Positions 44,384 through 54,907 of a stretch of DNA of 64,000 bases are shown piece after piece. The notes under the pieces were generated by a model. The model was not told where the DNA came from, did no database searches, and worked only from the letters and a program-made list of their open reading frames with translations. Source of the DNA: Herbaspirillum sp. RV1423 (GTDB lineage: Bacteria; Pseudomonadota; Gammaproteobacteria; Burkholderiales; Burkholderiaceae_D); assembly GCF_000577615.1 (NCBI RefSeq), contig NZ_CBXX010000029.1, positions 1 to 64,000 of the forward strand, given 5' to 3'. Within the stretch, counting starts at the first letter, position 1, and the number at the start of each line of letters is the position of its first letter. The translations under genes and the position numbers were made by a program.

Positions 44384-45396
44384 GTACTCCCGTGCTGACT
44401 TTTTTCAACAACAAAGGAGGGGTAGGCAAGACCTCTCTGATTTATCACCTGGCCTGGATGTTTGCGATGCTGCGCAAACGCGTGGTGATTATTGATCTTG
44501 ATCCGCAGGCCAATCTGACGGCGGCTTTTCTCGATGAAAATAAAATTGAGGCGATCTGGGGACAAGAAAATAATGGCTCGACCATTTATCAGTGCATCAA
44601 GCCGCTGATGGGCGTTGGCGACATCGCGGAACCTGTTCTCCAAAATATCGCAACCGACTTGTATCTGCTGCCGGGCGACGTCAATCTGTCCGGTTTTGAA
44701 GATGCGCTTTCCGCTGAATGGCCCAATAGCATGGGCGATAAAAACCTGTACCGGCCCCTGCGCATTCTGACTGCGTTCTGGCAGGTGATGCAAATGGCTG
44801 CCAACAAGGTGCAGGCAGATATCGTTCTGGTGGATATCGGCCCTAACCTGGGCGCCATCAACCGGTCGGTTCTGATTGCGACTGATTACGTCGCCATCCC
44901 GCTTGGCGCGGATTTGTTTTCCCTGCAAGGCTTAAAAAATCTGGGACCGACCCTGAGAAGCTGGAAAAATCTCTGGAAAAAGAGACTGGATAACTGGGCC
45001 GACAGCAGCGAAAAAAAGAGCTTCCAAGATTTCCATCTGCCGGATGGAAACATGCAGGCGATCGGCTACTTGTGTCAGCAGCACAGCGTCCGTTTGGACA
45101 GACCGGTACAAGCCTACGACAAATGGGTGCAACGCATTCCTGCTGTATACCGGGAATCCGTATTGGATGAACCCGCAGTCAGCGACATGCGACAAGAAGA
45201 TGATCCTTACTGTCTTGCTACGATCAAGCATTACCGCAGCTTGATACCCATGGCTCAGGAGCATCGCAAGCCTATCTTTAATCTCACCTCGGCGGACGGC
45301 GCTATCGGCAGCCATTCCGGCGCGGTGCAAGATGCAAAGAAAGACTTTCGACAATTGGCGATCAAAATCGCTAAACAAATCGGAATCGACATCTGA
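44380..45396 (+). CDS. ParA-family ATPase
   Basis: 338-residue deviant-Walker ATPase. The start NNKGGVGKTSLIYHLAWMFA carries the KGGVGKTS P-loop. VVIIDLDPQANLTAAFL is the Walker A' region and IVLVDIGPNLGAINRSVL the Walker B equivalent (Gly in place of the usual Pro after the Asp-Ile pair). The C-terminal 130 residues are unfamiliar. No parB, centromere or replication gene is nearby, so plasmid partition is unlikely. Coupled by ATGA overlap to the AlbA_2 protein, suggesting a two-component ATP-dependent module, possibly defensive (inference). Confidence 0.85.
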   Translation: MSTPVLTFFNNKGGVGKTSLIYHLAWMFAMLRKRVVIIDLDPQANLTAAFLDENKIEAIWGQENNGSTIYQCIKPLMGVGDIAEPVLQNIATDLYLLPGDVNLSGFEDALSAEWPNSMGDKNLYRPLRILTAFWQVMQMAANKVQADIVLVDIGPNLGAINRSVLIATDYVAIPLGADLFSLQGLKNLGPTLRSWKNLWKKRLDNWADSSEKKSFQDFHLPDGNMQAIGYLCQQHSVRLDRPVQAYDKWVQRIPAVYRESVLDEPAVSDMRQEDDPYCLATIKHYRSLIPMAQEHRKPIFNLTSADGAIGSHSGAVQDAKKDFRQLAIKIAKQIGIDI

Positions 45397-45433
45397 CCGG
45401 GAGCAATAATCCGCTCCCGGTAACGTTCACCAT

Positions 45434-45772
45434 CTAACGAAACCTCTCCACCCGCCGCTGCGCCTCGTCATGCAATAATCCCGACGCGGCGATCGACAGC
45501 CGCATCAGGCGATCGGCCTCCTGTTCGCCGATGGCCGGCGCGGCGGTTTGTCCCGTGTCGGCGGCGCGGTTGGCGGCGCGCTCCAATTCGCTGGCGTAAA
45601 TGATTTGCAGGCAGGCGTGGACGCCGGCGCTGATGTCGAGCGCGGTTTCGATGAAACGGGCGTAGGAACTGTGTTGCGCCGGACCTTCGATCCAGCGGAA
45701 ATCCTGATGCGTGGGCGGGTGTTGCCCGGCAGCGTCGCGGGCGATGCGGTCAGTGCTGCTGGTGCTGGTCAT
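45434..45772 (-). CDS. Small conserved protein with structured leader, copy 2
   Basis: 112 residues, differing from copy 1 only at a few positions (MTSTSSTD instead of MTNTSSTD, WIEGPAQ for WIDGPAQ, AADTGQ for AADPGQ). Start at 45772 with GGAGGCTCC. Same promoter and leader organisation. Divergent from valS. The matching copies sit at both edges of the AlbA_2/ParA cargo and appear to have framed its arrival. Confidence 0.7.
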   Translation of the reverse strand: MTSTSSTDRIARDAAGQHPPTHQDFRWIEGPAQHSSYARFIETALDISAGVHACLQIIYASELERAANRAADTGQTAAPAIGEQEADRLMRLSIAASGLLHDEAQRRVERFR

Positions 45773-46001
45773 GGAGCCTCCATGTGAATGCGAGATCACC
45801 CACTACACCTCGCCGGACGAGGGTGGCGGGCACAAGACAGGGTTGACAGACCGGCACTATCCCGCAAACCGGCATACCCGAAGGTGTCCCTGCCAAGGCC
45901 CGCCATGGAGGCGTGCAAAAGCAGAGCAAAAGGCCGCTTGCGGCGGCCTTTCGCCGGGATAGTCTTCGAGCTGTCAAACCCGTTCCCTTTTTTCTCAGGG
46001 A
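45773..46001 (-). ncRNA. Structured 5' leader RNA, copy 2
   Basis: Same architecture as copy 1. The long-range stem has arms 45963-45955 and 45864-45856. Relative to copy 1 five of its nine base pairs are changed on both sides (G-C to A-T, T-A to C-G and so on) with pairing kept. The 5' hairpin retains five pairs and the internal GC-rich hairpin is unchanged. The TTCG-capped hairpin has one mismatch. Confidence 0.75.
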
Positions 46002-46007
46002 CGCGTC

Positions 46008-46036
46008 AGGATACCGTCCGCTAAAACGAGGGTCAA
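46008..46036 (-). promoter_or_regulatory. Promoter of leader copy 2
   Basis: TTGACC (46036-46031), 17-base spacer, TATCCT (46013-46008) on the minus strand, identical to copy 1. Confidence 0.8.
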
Positions 46037-46113
46037 TCGAATATTGCCGAATTGCCACTTTTGTGCGGCCCGTTCAATTTCGGTCCCCAAGCCTGTTTTG
46101 GCGGCTCCTCCCT

Positions 46114-46119
46114 TATAAT
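46114..46119 (+). promoter_or_regulatory. -10 box of valS
   Basis: TATAAT 30 bases before the valS start. The -35 is weak (no good hexamer at 17 bases). It is the only clear promoter element between the right direct repeat and valS. Confidence 0.5.
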
Positions 46120-46149
46120 GGACGGTTTCGCAAAAACACACATCAAATC

Positions 46150-48960
46150 ATGGAATTAGCCAAGTCGTTCGAGCCTGCCGAGATTGAGAAATTCTGGCGC
46201 GAAGAGTGGGAAAAGCGCGGATATTTCGCGGCCACTACCGCGCCTGAAAAACCGTCGTTCAGCATCCAGTTGCCGCCGCCGAATGTGACCGGAACGCTGC
46301 ACATGGGCCATGCGTTCAACCAGACCATCATGGATGGCCTGACCCGCTACCATCGCATGCGCGGTTTCAACACCGCCTGGATTCCCGGCACCGACCACGC
46401 CGGCATCGCCACCCAGATCGTGGTGGAACGCCAGCTCGATGCGCAAAAGATTTCGCGCCACGACCTCGGCCGCGAGAAGTTCGTCGAGAAGGTGTGGGAG
46501 TGGAAGGAAAAATCCGGCTCCACCATCACCGGCCAGATGCGCCGCATGGGCGCCTCGACCGACTGGAACCGCGAGTACTTCACGATGGATCCGAAGATGT
46601 CGAAGGCGGTCACGGAAGTATTTGTGCGGCTGTACGAACAGGGACTGATCTATCGCGGCAAGCGACTGGTGAACTGGGATCCGGTGCTGGGTACGGCGGT
46701 CTCCGATCTCGAAGTGGTGTCGGAAGAAGAAGACGGTTCGATGTGGCACATCAGGTATCCGCTTGCCGACGGCAGCGGCCACATCACGGTGGCGACCACG
46801 CGTCCGGAAACCCTGCTGGGCGACGTCGCCGTGGCGGTCGATCCGACCGACGAGCGCTATGCCCATCTGGTCGGCAAGATGCTGAAGCTGCCGCTGACCG
46901 ATCGCGAAATCCCGATCATCAAGGACGAATACGTCGACAAGGAATTCGGCACCGGCTGCGTCAAGATCACGCCGGCGCATGACTTCAACGATTATGCCGT
47001 GGGCGCGCGCCACAACCTGGACAAGATCAGCATCCTGACGCTGGACGCCAAGATCAACGAAAACGGCCCTGCCAAGTATCAAGGTCTGGATCGCTTCGAG
47101 GCGCGCAAGCAGATGGTCGCCGACCTCGATGCGCTGGGCCTGCTGGAACTGGTCAAGCCGCACAAGCTGATGGTGCCGCGTGGCGACCGTACCGGCGTGG
47201 TGATCGAGCCAATGCTGACCGACCAGTGGTTCGTCGCGATGAGCAAGCCGGCGCCGGAGGGCACCTACTTCCCGGGCAAGTCGATCGCCGAAGTGGCGCT
47301 GGAAAAAGTCGCCGACGGCGAGATCAAGCTGATTCCTGAAAACTGGACCAACACCTACAACCAGTGGCTCAACAATATCCAGGACTGGTGCATCTCGCGC
47401 CAACTGTGGTGGGGCCACCAGATCCCGGCGTGGTACGACGCGGACGGCAAGATCTATGTCGCCCGCACGGAGGAAGAGGCCAAGGCGCAAGCCGGCGGCA
47501 AGGCCGTGACGCGCGACAACGATGTGCTCGACACCTGGTTCTCGTCGGCGCTGGTGCCGTTCTCGACATTGGGCTGGCCGGAGGTGACGCCGGATTACAA
47601 GCTGTTCCTGCCGTCGTCGGTGCTGGTGACCGGTTTCGACATCATCTTTTTCTGGGTGGCGCGCATGGTCATGATGACCACGCATTTCACCGGCCAGGTG
47701 CCGTTCAAGACGGTCTACGTGCATGGTCTGGTGCGCGACGCCAGCGGCCAGAAGATGTCCAAGTCCAAGGGCAACACGCTCGACCCGATCGATCTGATCG
47801 ACGGCATCGGCGTCGATGCGCTGGTCGCCAAACGCACCGTCGGCCTGATGAATCCGAAGCAGGCGGCCAGCATCGAGAAGGCCACGCGCAAGGAGTTCGC
47901 CGACGGCATCCCGGCATTCGGCACCGATGCGCTGCGCTTCACGTTCGCCTCGCTGGCGACGCTGGGCCGCAACATCAACTTCGACCTCGGCCGCTGCGAG
48001 GGTTATCGCAACTTCTGCAACAAGTTGTGGAACGCGACGCGCTTCGTGCTGATGAACACCGAAGGCCAGGACTGCGGTTTCGACGGACACGTCAAGGGCG
48101 TGTGCGACAAGGAAAAGCTGCAATTCTCGCCAGCGGATCGCTGGATCGTGTCGCTCATGCAGCGCACCGAAGCGGAAGTGGAAAAGGGCTTTGCCGACTA
48201 TCGCTTCGACAACATCGCTTCGGCGATCTACAAGTTCGTGTGGGATGAATACTGCGACTGGTATCTGGAAATGGCCAAGTCGCAAATCCAGAACGGCAAT
48301 GAGGCGCAGCAACGCGCGACCCGCCGCACGCTGCTGCGCGTACTGGAAGCCGTGCTGCGCCTGGCGCATCCGGTGCTGCCTTTCATCACCGAAGCATTGT
48401 GGCAAAGCGTGGCGCCGCTGACTGACAAGAAGCTCGACCCGGCGGGCGACTCGATCATGCGCCAGCCGTATCCGCAAGCGGATCTGGAAAAGATCGACGA
48501 CGAGGCCGAAGCCTGGATGACGCAATTGAAGACGCTGACCGACGCCTGCCGCAACCTGCGCGGCGAGATGCAATTGTCGCCGGCGCTGCGCGTGCCGCTG
48601 ATTGTCGAGGCTGCGGATGCGGGGTCGGTGAACTCTTTCCTGCCGTACCTGCAAACGCTGGTGAAGCTGAGCGATACGCAGGTTGTGGCGCAATTGCCGG
48701 AATCGCCGGCGCCGGTCGCCATCGTCGGCGATCTGAAGCTGATGCTGAAGGTGGAAATCGACATCGCCGCCGAGCGCGAACGCATGAACAAGGAAATCAC
48801 CCGCATCAGCGGCGAGATCGTCAAGGCCAACGCCAAGCTGTCCAACGAGAGCTTCGTCGCGCGCGCGCCGGAAGCGGTCGTGGCGCAGGAGAAGGAACGC
48901 CTGGCCAACTTCACCGCCACGCTGGCGAAGTTGCAGGAACAATTGGCCAAGCTGAAGTAA
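46150..48960 (+). CDS. valS: Valyl-tRNA synthetase
   Basis: 936-residue class Ia synthetase charging tRNA-Val. [18 protein letters not shown] holds the HIGH-type motif (HMGH near residue 51). The editing domain has [21 protein letters not shown] near 535 is the KMSKS loop, and a C-terminal coiled-coil (last 70 residues) follows the anticodon-binding domain. Start [14 protein letters not shown] at 46150; the longer frame upstream reads into the repeat and is not used. An intrinsic terminator follows. Confidence 0.96.
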   Translation: MELAKSFEPAEIEKFWREEWEKRGYFAATTAPEKPSFSIQLPPPNVTGTLHMGHAFNQTIMDGLTRYHRMRGFNTAWIPGTDHAGIATQIVVERQLDAQKISRHDLGREKFVEKVWEWKEKSGSTITGQMRRMGASTDWNREYFTMDPKMSKAVTEVFVRLYEQGLIYRGKRLVNWDPVLGTAVSDLEVVSEEEDGSMWHIRYPLADGSGHITVATTRPETLLGDVAVAVDPTDERYAHLVGKMLKLPLTDREIPIIKDEYVDKEFGTGCVKITPAHDFNDYAVGARHNLDKISILTLDAKINENGPAKYQGLDRFEARKQMVADLDALGLLELVKPHKLMVPRGDRTGVVIEPMLTDQWFVAMSKPAPEGTYFPGKSIAEVALEKVADGEIKLIPENWTNTYNQWLNNIQDWCISRQLWWGHQIPAWYDADGKIYVARTEEEAKAQAGGKAVTRDNDVLDTWFSSALVPFSTLGWPEVTPDYKLFLPSSVLVTGFDIIFFWVARMVMMTTHFTGQVPFKTVYVHGLVRDASGQKMSKSKGNTLDPIDLIDGIGVDALVAKRTVGLMNPKQAASIEKATRKEFADGIPAFGTDALRFTFASLATLGRNINFDLGRCEGYRNFCNKLWNATRFVLMNTEGQDCGFDGHVKGVCDKEKLQFSPADRWIVSLMQRTEAEVEKGFADYRFDNIASAIYKFVWDEYCDWYLEMAKSQIQNGNEAQQRATRRTLLRVLEAVLRLAHPVLPFITEALWQSVAPLTDKKLDPAGDSIMRQPYPQADLEKIDDEAEAWMTQLKTLTDACRNLRGEMQLSPALRVPLIVEAADAGSVNSFLPYLQTLVKLSDTQVVAQLPESPAPVAIVGDLKLMLKVEIDIAAERERMNKEITRISGEIVKANAKLSNESFVARAPEAVVAQEKERLANFTATLAKLQEQLAKLK

Positions 48961-48997
48961 GCCAGTCGCCGCGCTGGTTGCCGGAGCGCAAAAACAG

Positions 48998-49030
48998 AGC
49001 CGCCGTCCCGCAAAGGACGGCGGCTTTTTT
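48998..49030 (+). terminator. Intrinsic terminator of valS
   Basis: An 11-bp stem AGCCGCCGTCC/GGACGGCGGCT with a six-base loop, followed by a T-run. Confidence 0.9.
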
Positions 49031-49035
49031 ATTCC

Positions 49036-49064
49036 TTGCCGGACGCGGCAAGCTTGTCTACACT
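49036..49064 (+). promoter_or_regulatory. Promoter of the DUF2147 gene
   Basis: TTGCCG (49036-49041), 17-base spacer, TACACT (49059-49064), about 58 bases before the start codon and right after the valS terminator. Confidence 0.55.
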
Positions 49065-49121
49065 AGACGAAAAAATTAGAACAACCGTGCTTTTATTCAA
49101 TCAACCGTGGATGGAGACACC

Positions 49122-49574
49122 ATGAAAACACGCATTATCCTGAACAGCGCCCTGTTGGCGCTGAGTACTTTTGCCGCAATCAACGCCTGGGCCGACGGCT
49201 CCCCGGTCGGCCTGTGGAAGAACATCGACGACGCCACCGGCAAACCCAAGGCGCTGATCCGCATCACCGAGAACGACGGCGAATTGAAGGGCAAGATCGA
49301 GAAGCTGTTCCGCGCACCGGAAGAGGACCAGAATCCCAAGTGCGAAAAATGCGAAGGCGCGCTCAAGGACCAGCCCGTCATCGGCATGACCATCCTCTCG
49401 GGGCTGAAGAAAGACGGCGACGAATACAACGGCGGCCATATCCTCGATCCGGCCAACGGCAAGTTGTACAAGAGCAAGCTGACCGTTGTCGAAGACGGCG
49501 CGAAACTCAAGGTGCGCGGCTACATCGGCATGCCGATGCTGGGCCGCACGCAGACCTGGGTGCGCGAAGAGTAG
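49122..49574 (+). CDS. DUF2147 exported protein
   Basis: 150 residues. Signal peptide with core ILNSALLALSTFAAINAWA, cleavage before DGSPVGLW. GLWKNIDDATGKPKALIRI, a Cys-x2-Cys pair (NPKCEKCEG), IGMTILSGLKKDGDEYNGGHILDP and VRGYIGMPMLGRTQTWVR are the family hallmarks. Start at 49122 with GGAGACACC. Probably periplasmic, function unknown. A palindrome array begins directly after its stop. Confidence 0.85.
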   Translation: MKTRIILNSALLALSTFAAINAWADGSPVGLWKNIDDATGKPKALIRITENDGELKGKIEKLFRAPEEDQNPKCEKCEGALKDQPVIGMTILSGLKKDGDEYNGGHILDPANGKLYKSKLTVVEDGAKLKVRGYIGMPMLGRTQTWVREE

Positions 49575-49575
49575 C

Positions 49576-50864
49576 CGGTGTCGTGAAGACGTCCGGTACG
49601 ACGCTGGGTCCTGACTTTCGTCAGGACGACGATTGTGGTGGAGTGACGATGCGGCAATGCCGTTCAGTGAAGCCTGTTTTTCCGTACGCCGGGACCCGGT
49701 GGCGTGAGAACGTCTGGTACGACGCTGGGTCCTGACTTTCGTCAGGACGACGATTGTGGTGGAGTGACGATGCGGCAATGCCGTTCAGTGAAGCCTGTTT
49801 TCCCGTCCGTCGTCCCGGCGCACGCCGGGACCCAGTGGCGTAACGACGTCCGCTACGACGCTGGGTCCTGACTTTCGTCAGGACGACGATTGTGGTGGAG
49901 TGACGATGCGGCAATGCCGTTCAGTGAAGCCTGTTTTCCCGTCCGTCGTCCCGGCGCACGCCGGGACCCGGTGGCGTGAGAACGTCTGGTACGACGCTGG
50001 GTCCTGACTTTCGTCAGGACGACGGTTGTGGCGGATTGACGATGCGGTAATACCGTTCAGTGAAGCCTGTTTTTCCGTCCGTCGTCCCGGCGTACGCCGG
50101 GACCCGGTGGCGTGAGAACGTCTGGTACGACGCTGGGTCCTGACTTTCGTCAGGACGACGGTTGTGGTGGAGTGACGATGCGGCAATGCCGTTCAGTGAA
50201 GCCTGTTTTTCCGTCCGTCGTCCCGGCGTACGCCGGGACCCAGTGGCGTGAGAACGTCTGGTACGACGCTGGGTCCTGACTTTCGTCAGGACGACGGTTG
50301 TGGTGGAGTAACGATGCGGCGATGCCGTTCAGTGAAGCCTGTTTTTCCGTCCGTCGTCCCGGCGTACGCCGGGACCCGGTGGCGTGAGAACGTCTGGTAC
50401 GACGCTGAGTCCTGACTTTCGTCAGGACGACGGTTGTGGTGGAGTGACGATGCGGCAATGTCGTTCAGTGAAGCCTGTTTTTCCGTCCGTCGTCCCGGCG
50501 TACGCCGGGACCCAGTGTCGTAACGACGTCCGCTACGACGCTGGGTCCTGACTTTCGTCAGGACGACGATTGTGGCGGATTGACGATGCGGTAATACCGT
50601 TCGGTGAAGCCCATTTTCCCGGCCGTCGTCCCGGCGCACGCCGGGACCCAGCGTCGTAACGACGTCTGGTACGACGCTGGGTCCTGACTTTCGTCAGGAC
50701 GACGATTGTGGTGGAGTGACGATGCGGCAATGCCGTTCAGTGAAGCCTGTTTTCCCGTCCGTCGTCCCGGCGCACGCCGGGACCCAGTGGCGTGAGAACG
50801 TCTGGTACGACGCTGGGTCCTGACTTTCGTCAGGACGACGGTTGTGGTGGAGTGACGATGCGGT
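49576..50864. repeat. Ten-unit tandem array of palindromic repeats
   Basis: Ten units begin with GACGCTGGGTCC near 49600, 49721, 49857, 49993, 50129, 50265, 50401, 50537, 50673 and 50809. After the first, all nine starts are exactly 136 bases apart. Each unit has two hairpins, GTCCTGAC-TTTC-GTCAGGAC and GTCCCGGCG-CAC/TAC-GCCGGGAC, plus a constant stretch with TGACGATGCGGCAATGCCG. Small differences between units are scattered. Minus-strand frames through the array are repeat shadows. The region to 51096 holds nothing else I recognise. Confidence 0.9.
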
Positions 50865-51096
50865 AAGGAGTTTTTTACACTTCGCTGAACGGCATTAGGC
50901 CAATGTCCACCTTTATTTTTTGTCCGCATCCTGATTTTCTTGTTTTATACTCAACATCACTTCCTGCGCGAAAAGCAGCACATAAGACTGCATCGGGGAC
51001 GCTGCCTGGACTTCCTGCCATGGCGCCAAGTTGATGTTGAACCGGTATCGCGCTCCTGTGCAAGGAAAAGCATGACTTTCGTACTTGGGGGGACGC

Positions 51097-52239
51097 ATGT
51101 CAATCTCGCGCCGTATTGCTTTGCTTTTCCTGCTGGCCTGCGCCGGCTTCTCCGATGCGCTAGCCGTCGACCCTGCGGCGACGCGGGTCGTCCCGATCGG
51201 TTTTGCCGCACCATTGGCCGAAATCAACGCCAGGAGCGGTCGCAACGCGGCGCTGCTGGCCGTCGAAGAGGCCAACAAATCCAATCCGCGCATCAACGGC
51301 CAGCCGGTATTCTTCGAATTGCAGGAACAGGATGACAAGGCAGACCCGCGCATCACCGAATACATTGCGCGCGCTTTCGTCAGCAGCAAGGCCATCGGCG
51401 TCATCGGACACTGGAGCAGCGCCACGACCGTGATCGCCGCGCCGATCTACAACACCGCCGGGCTGGCGCAGATATCGCCGGCGTCTTGGAGCCGCGGCTT
51501 CACGCAAAAATCCTACAAGACCGCCTTCCAGATCATCGGCAATGATGATGCCGGCCTGGCTTTCGCCGCGGATTATCTGGTCAGGGAACAGCGGCTCAGG
51601 CGTGTGCTCATCCTGGACGACGGCGCCTATCTGGGCATCAGCATGGCGGATTATTTCTCCAACCATGTGAAAGCGGCCGATGGCGAAATCGTTCATCGCA
51701 CGTCGGTCAACGGCAAGACATCTGACTTCAACCTGCCGCTGCAAAAGGCGCAGCAGGTCAGACCCGACTTGATCTTCTTCAGCGGACGAGTGGCCCAGAG
51801 CGATGCGCTGGCGCGCAACCTGCAGCGGTTTCATCTGCCGTCGACATTGCTGATCACTGGCAGCGTCGTGAACAATTACTTTTTGCAGCATGCCGGGAAG
51901 ATCGACAACACGATCCTCGCTATCGTGCCCAGCATGCCTTTGGAAAAACGTCCCGGAATGCCGGCTTTGCAGAAGAAATACGCCGACCGCTTCGGTACGG
52001 AGATGCCGCCGTTCGCGATCTATGCCTACGACAGCGTGAACCTGCTGATCGCCGCTGCGAAGAAAGCGAATTCCCTTGAGCGCGGCAAGATCGTCGCCAC
52101 CCTGCACGACATGAAATACAGCGGCGTCAGCGGCAACATCGCCTTCGACGCCGATGGCGCGCTGCTCAAACCGAGCTATACGCTGTATCAGATCGAGGAT
52201 GGAAAATGGCGGCCGCTGAGAATCTTCGGCGGCAGATGA
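51097..52239 (+). CDS. Branched-chain amino-acid type ABC substrate-binding protein
   Basis: 380-residue type I periplasmic binding protein (LivJ family). Signal peptide with core IALLFLLACAGFSDALA. PIGFAAPLAEINARSGRNAALLAVEEAN and GVIGHWSSATTVIAAPIYN are typical, and a duplicated Rossmann-like fold fills the rest. Start at 51097 (MSISRRIALLF) with a G-rich stretch upstream. No permease or ATPase genes are adjacent, so it is an orphan receptor or serves a remote transporter. Ligand not predictable. Confidence 0.85.
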   Translation: MSISRRIALLFLLACAGFSDALAVDPAATRVVPIGFAAPLAEINARSGRNAALLAVEEANKSNPRINGQPVFFELQEQDDKADPRITEYIARAFVSSKAIGVIGHWSSATTVIAAPIYNTAGLAQISPASWSRGFTQKSYKTAFQIIGNDDAGLAFAADYLVREQRLRRVLILDDGAYLGISMADYFSNHVKAADGEIVHRTSVNGKTSDFNLPLQKAQQVRPDLIFFSGRVAQSDALARNLQRFHLPSTLLITGSVVNNYFLQHAGKIDNTILAIVPSMPLEKRPGMPALQKKYADRFGTEMPPFAIYAYDSVNLLIAAAKKANSLERGKIVATLHDMKYSGVSGNIAFDADGALLKPSYTLYQIEDGKWRPLRIFGGR

Positions 52240-52269
52240 GGTCAGGCGAAAACGCTGCCGCCTATGGGA

Positions 52270-52725
52270 CTATGGGACAGGCTTGCGTTGCAACACGTAG
52301 CGATCCAGTTGCTTTGCGAAAGTGCGGCCGTCGCTGAGGCTGAACGCAGCCGGCCCGCCTGTTTCAACGCCGCTGCTGCGCAGTTCTTCCATGAAATTGC
52401 GCATGCTCAGGTGCTGCTGGATATTGTCTGCGGTGTACATTTCTCCGCGCGGATTGAGCACCGCTGCGCCCTTGGCGACGATGTCCGCCGCCAGCGGAAT
52501 GTCGGCGGTGATGACCAGATCGCCTGCCTGCGCCAGTTTGACGATCTTCTGGTCGGCAACGTCGAACCCGGCCGGCACCACGACGGTTTTGATGAAACGC
52601 GACGGCGGCACGCGCAGTTGCCGGTTGGCGACCAGCGTCACGGGGATGTGGGTGCGATCGGCAAGACGGAACAACATGTCCTTGATCACGCCGGGACAGG
52701 CATCGGCATCAACCCAGATATGCAT
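52270..52725 (-). CDS. yaiI: YaiI/UPF0178 family protein
   Basis: 151 residues, [18 protein letters not shown] at the start, followed by [48 protein letters not shown] and VLNPRGEMY. These match the conserved YaiI family, which has a PIN-like fold and unknown function. It ends convergently with the binding-protein gene and lies 36 bases after the hydratase gene. Confidence 0.85.
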   Translation of the reverse strand: MHIWVDADACPGVIKDMLFRLADRTHIPVTLVANRQLRVPPSRFIKTVVVPAGFDVADQKIVKLAQAGDLVITADIPLAADIVAKGAAVLNPRGEMYTADNIQQHLSMRNFMEELRSSGVETGGPAAFSLSDGRTFAKQLDRYVLQRKPVP

Positions 52726-52761
52726 CAGCCGGCCTGAAAGCCAGAGACGGCGCGCCGGTCC

Positions 52762-53604
52762 TCAGACAAAGGACACCGTCAGGCCCGGCAAGGCGACGCC
52801 GGAGAATGCCGTGATCCAGGTCTGCCCCGCTTCAATGGGATAGGCGTCGGTCCAGGTGCCGGTGGTGATGATCTCGCCCGCCGTCAGTGGCGAAAATTGC
52901 GGCTGCTTCTTCAGCAATTGATGCAGGTGCCACAGGGCATGCAAGGGGCTGTCGGCTTCATCGTTGCAGAAGCCGGCGGCGCGCAGGGTGCCGTTGCTGT
53001 CGGTGCTGCTGGACAGCGACACGCTGGCGCCGGCAAGGATTTGCGCCAGGTTATGGCGCGTGGCCGACGACAGCACATGCGGCTCGCCGATGATCAGCGT
53101 GCCGTGCAGGCCGAAAGCGGCAATCGCGTCGGCGACGGTGAACTCCCAATTGGCGAAGGGACAGGCAACAATCTCGAAGCCGTGCGCCATCCATTCGATG
53201 CACTCCGCCAGCTCGTCCATGGTGGCGTCCGGCGACGGCGTCCGGCCGAGCTTGAAGACGATTTCCGGTTCGATGCGCGGCTGCTGGGCGCCGGTCAGGC
53301 TTTGCGTGCCGTGGTTGTCGTCGGCGTAGCGCACGGTGGTGTCATAGATGGGCGCCCAGATGGGGATGCGCACATCGTCGGTGACGCCGTATTTGTCCCA
53401 GGTCTTGTGCACGGTGAAGCCGATCTTGCGACCGACCGGCTGTTCTCCCTGCGCGATGCGAATGTCGAGGATACGACGGGCGATGTCGTAGGCATCGTCG
53501 ACGGACAGCGATTCGGAGGAGGATAAAAGCGGCAGTAGACGTGTGTTTGCACGCGCATCGAGGAGTTGATGTGCGTACCGACTGGCTTGGCTCGACATAA
53601 GCAT
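52762..53604 (-). CDS. 2-keto-4-pentenoate hydratase / oxohexenedioate decarboxylase family
   Basis: 280 residues from ATG 53604 (alternatives 53619 GTG, 53598 ATG). The fumarylacetoacetase-like fold has VGRKIGFTVHKTWDKYGV, the metal-binding RIEPEIVFKLGR, and VACPFANWEFTVADAIAAFGLHG near the middle. Relatives hydrate 2-oxopent-4-enoate or decarboxylate 4-oxalocrotonate in meta-cleavage pathways, but no other pathway gene is here. The substrate is therefore unknown. A GntR-type operator-like palindrome lies 190 bases upstream. Confidence 0.82.
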   Translation of the reverse strand: MLMSSQASRYAHQLLDARANTRLLPLLSSSESLSVDDAYDIARRILDIRIAQGEQPVGRKIGFTVHKTWDKYGVTDDVRIPIWAPIYDTTVRYADDNHGTQSLTGAQQPRIEPEIVFKLGRTPSPDATMDELAECIEWMAHGFEIVACPFANWEFTVADAIAAFGLHGTLIIGEPHVLSSATRHNLAQILAGASVSLSSSTDSNGTLRAAGFCNDEADSPLHALWHLHQLLKKQPQFSPLTAGEIITTGTWTDAYPIEAGQTWITAFSGVALPGLTVSFV

Positions 53605-53791
53605 GAGAGGCTCGCCCACAGAAAGATAGTGATTAGCTATCCATTGTCGACGACGATTAATTTTTGCACAAGTGAAAATAAAGAAATTACAAGAAAATCA
53701 TGGCGAATTTCTTGGCAAATTCCTAACGAATTGGTGTGAGGCGCGCCCGACTGTTGCACCGCGCGCACGCAATCATCCGGGCAATGCGAAT

Positions 53792-53802
53792 TGGTCAGAC
53801 CA
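53792..53802. promoter_or_regulatory. GntR/FadR-type operator-like palindrome
   Basis: TGGTCAGACCA (5+1+5) inside AATTGGTCAGACCAGT fits the TNGTNNNACNA pattern of FadR-subfamily regulators. It lies between the hydratase start and the ruvB stop. The rest of 53620-53841 holds no gene I can support. Confidence 0.4.
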
Positions 53803-53841
53803 GTGCCGGATCGGGCCTGTACACGGCGTCCCGAGAGCCTT

Positions 53842-54897
<1,056 letters not shown>

Positions 54898-54907
54898 GGT
54901 TTACCGT

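Larger units (their letters stand above)
45433..46066. repeat. 634-bp direct repeat, right copy
   Basis: Matches 42122-42755 closely. Differences are concentrated in the leader, above all as paired changes in the long-range stem. The valS promoter begins right after it. Confidence 0.85.

Noticed and set aside
44380-45396. Plasmid partition locus
   Set aside because: ParA-like gene without parB, parS-like repeats or replication gene; it is coupled instead to the AlbA_2 gene.
42462-46001. Retron or group II intron RNA
   Set aside because: No reverse transcriptase or intron-encoded protein is near, and the folds do not match those RNAs.
46156-48942. 928-codon minus-strand open frame opposite valS
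   Set aside because: Shadow of a highly biased real gene; residues show no family and the plus-strand valS is certain.
49576-50864. CRISPR array
   Set aside because: Units are 136 bases with no short conserved repeat alternating with unique spacers, and no cas genes are present.
49578-50929. Minus-strand frames of about 100 codons through the palindrome array
   Set aside because: They are translations of the 136-base repeat with the same peptide recurring; no start signals.
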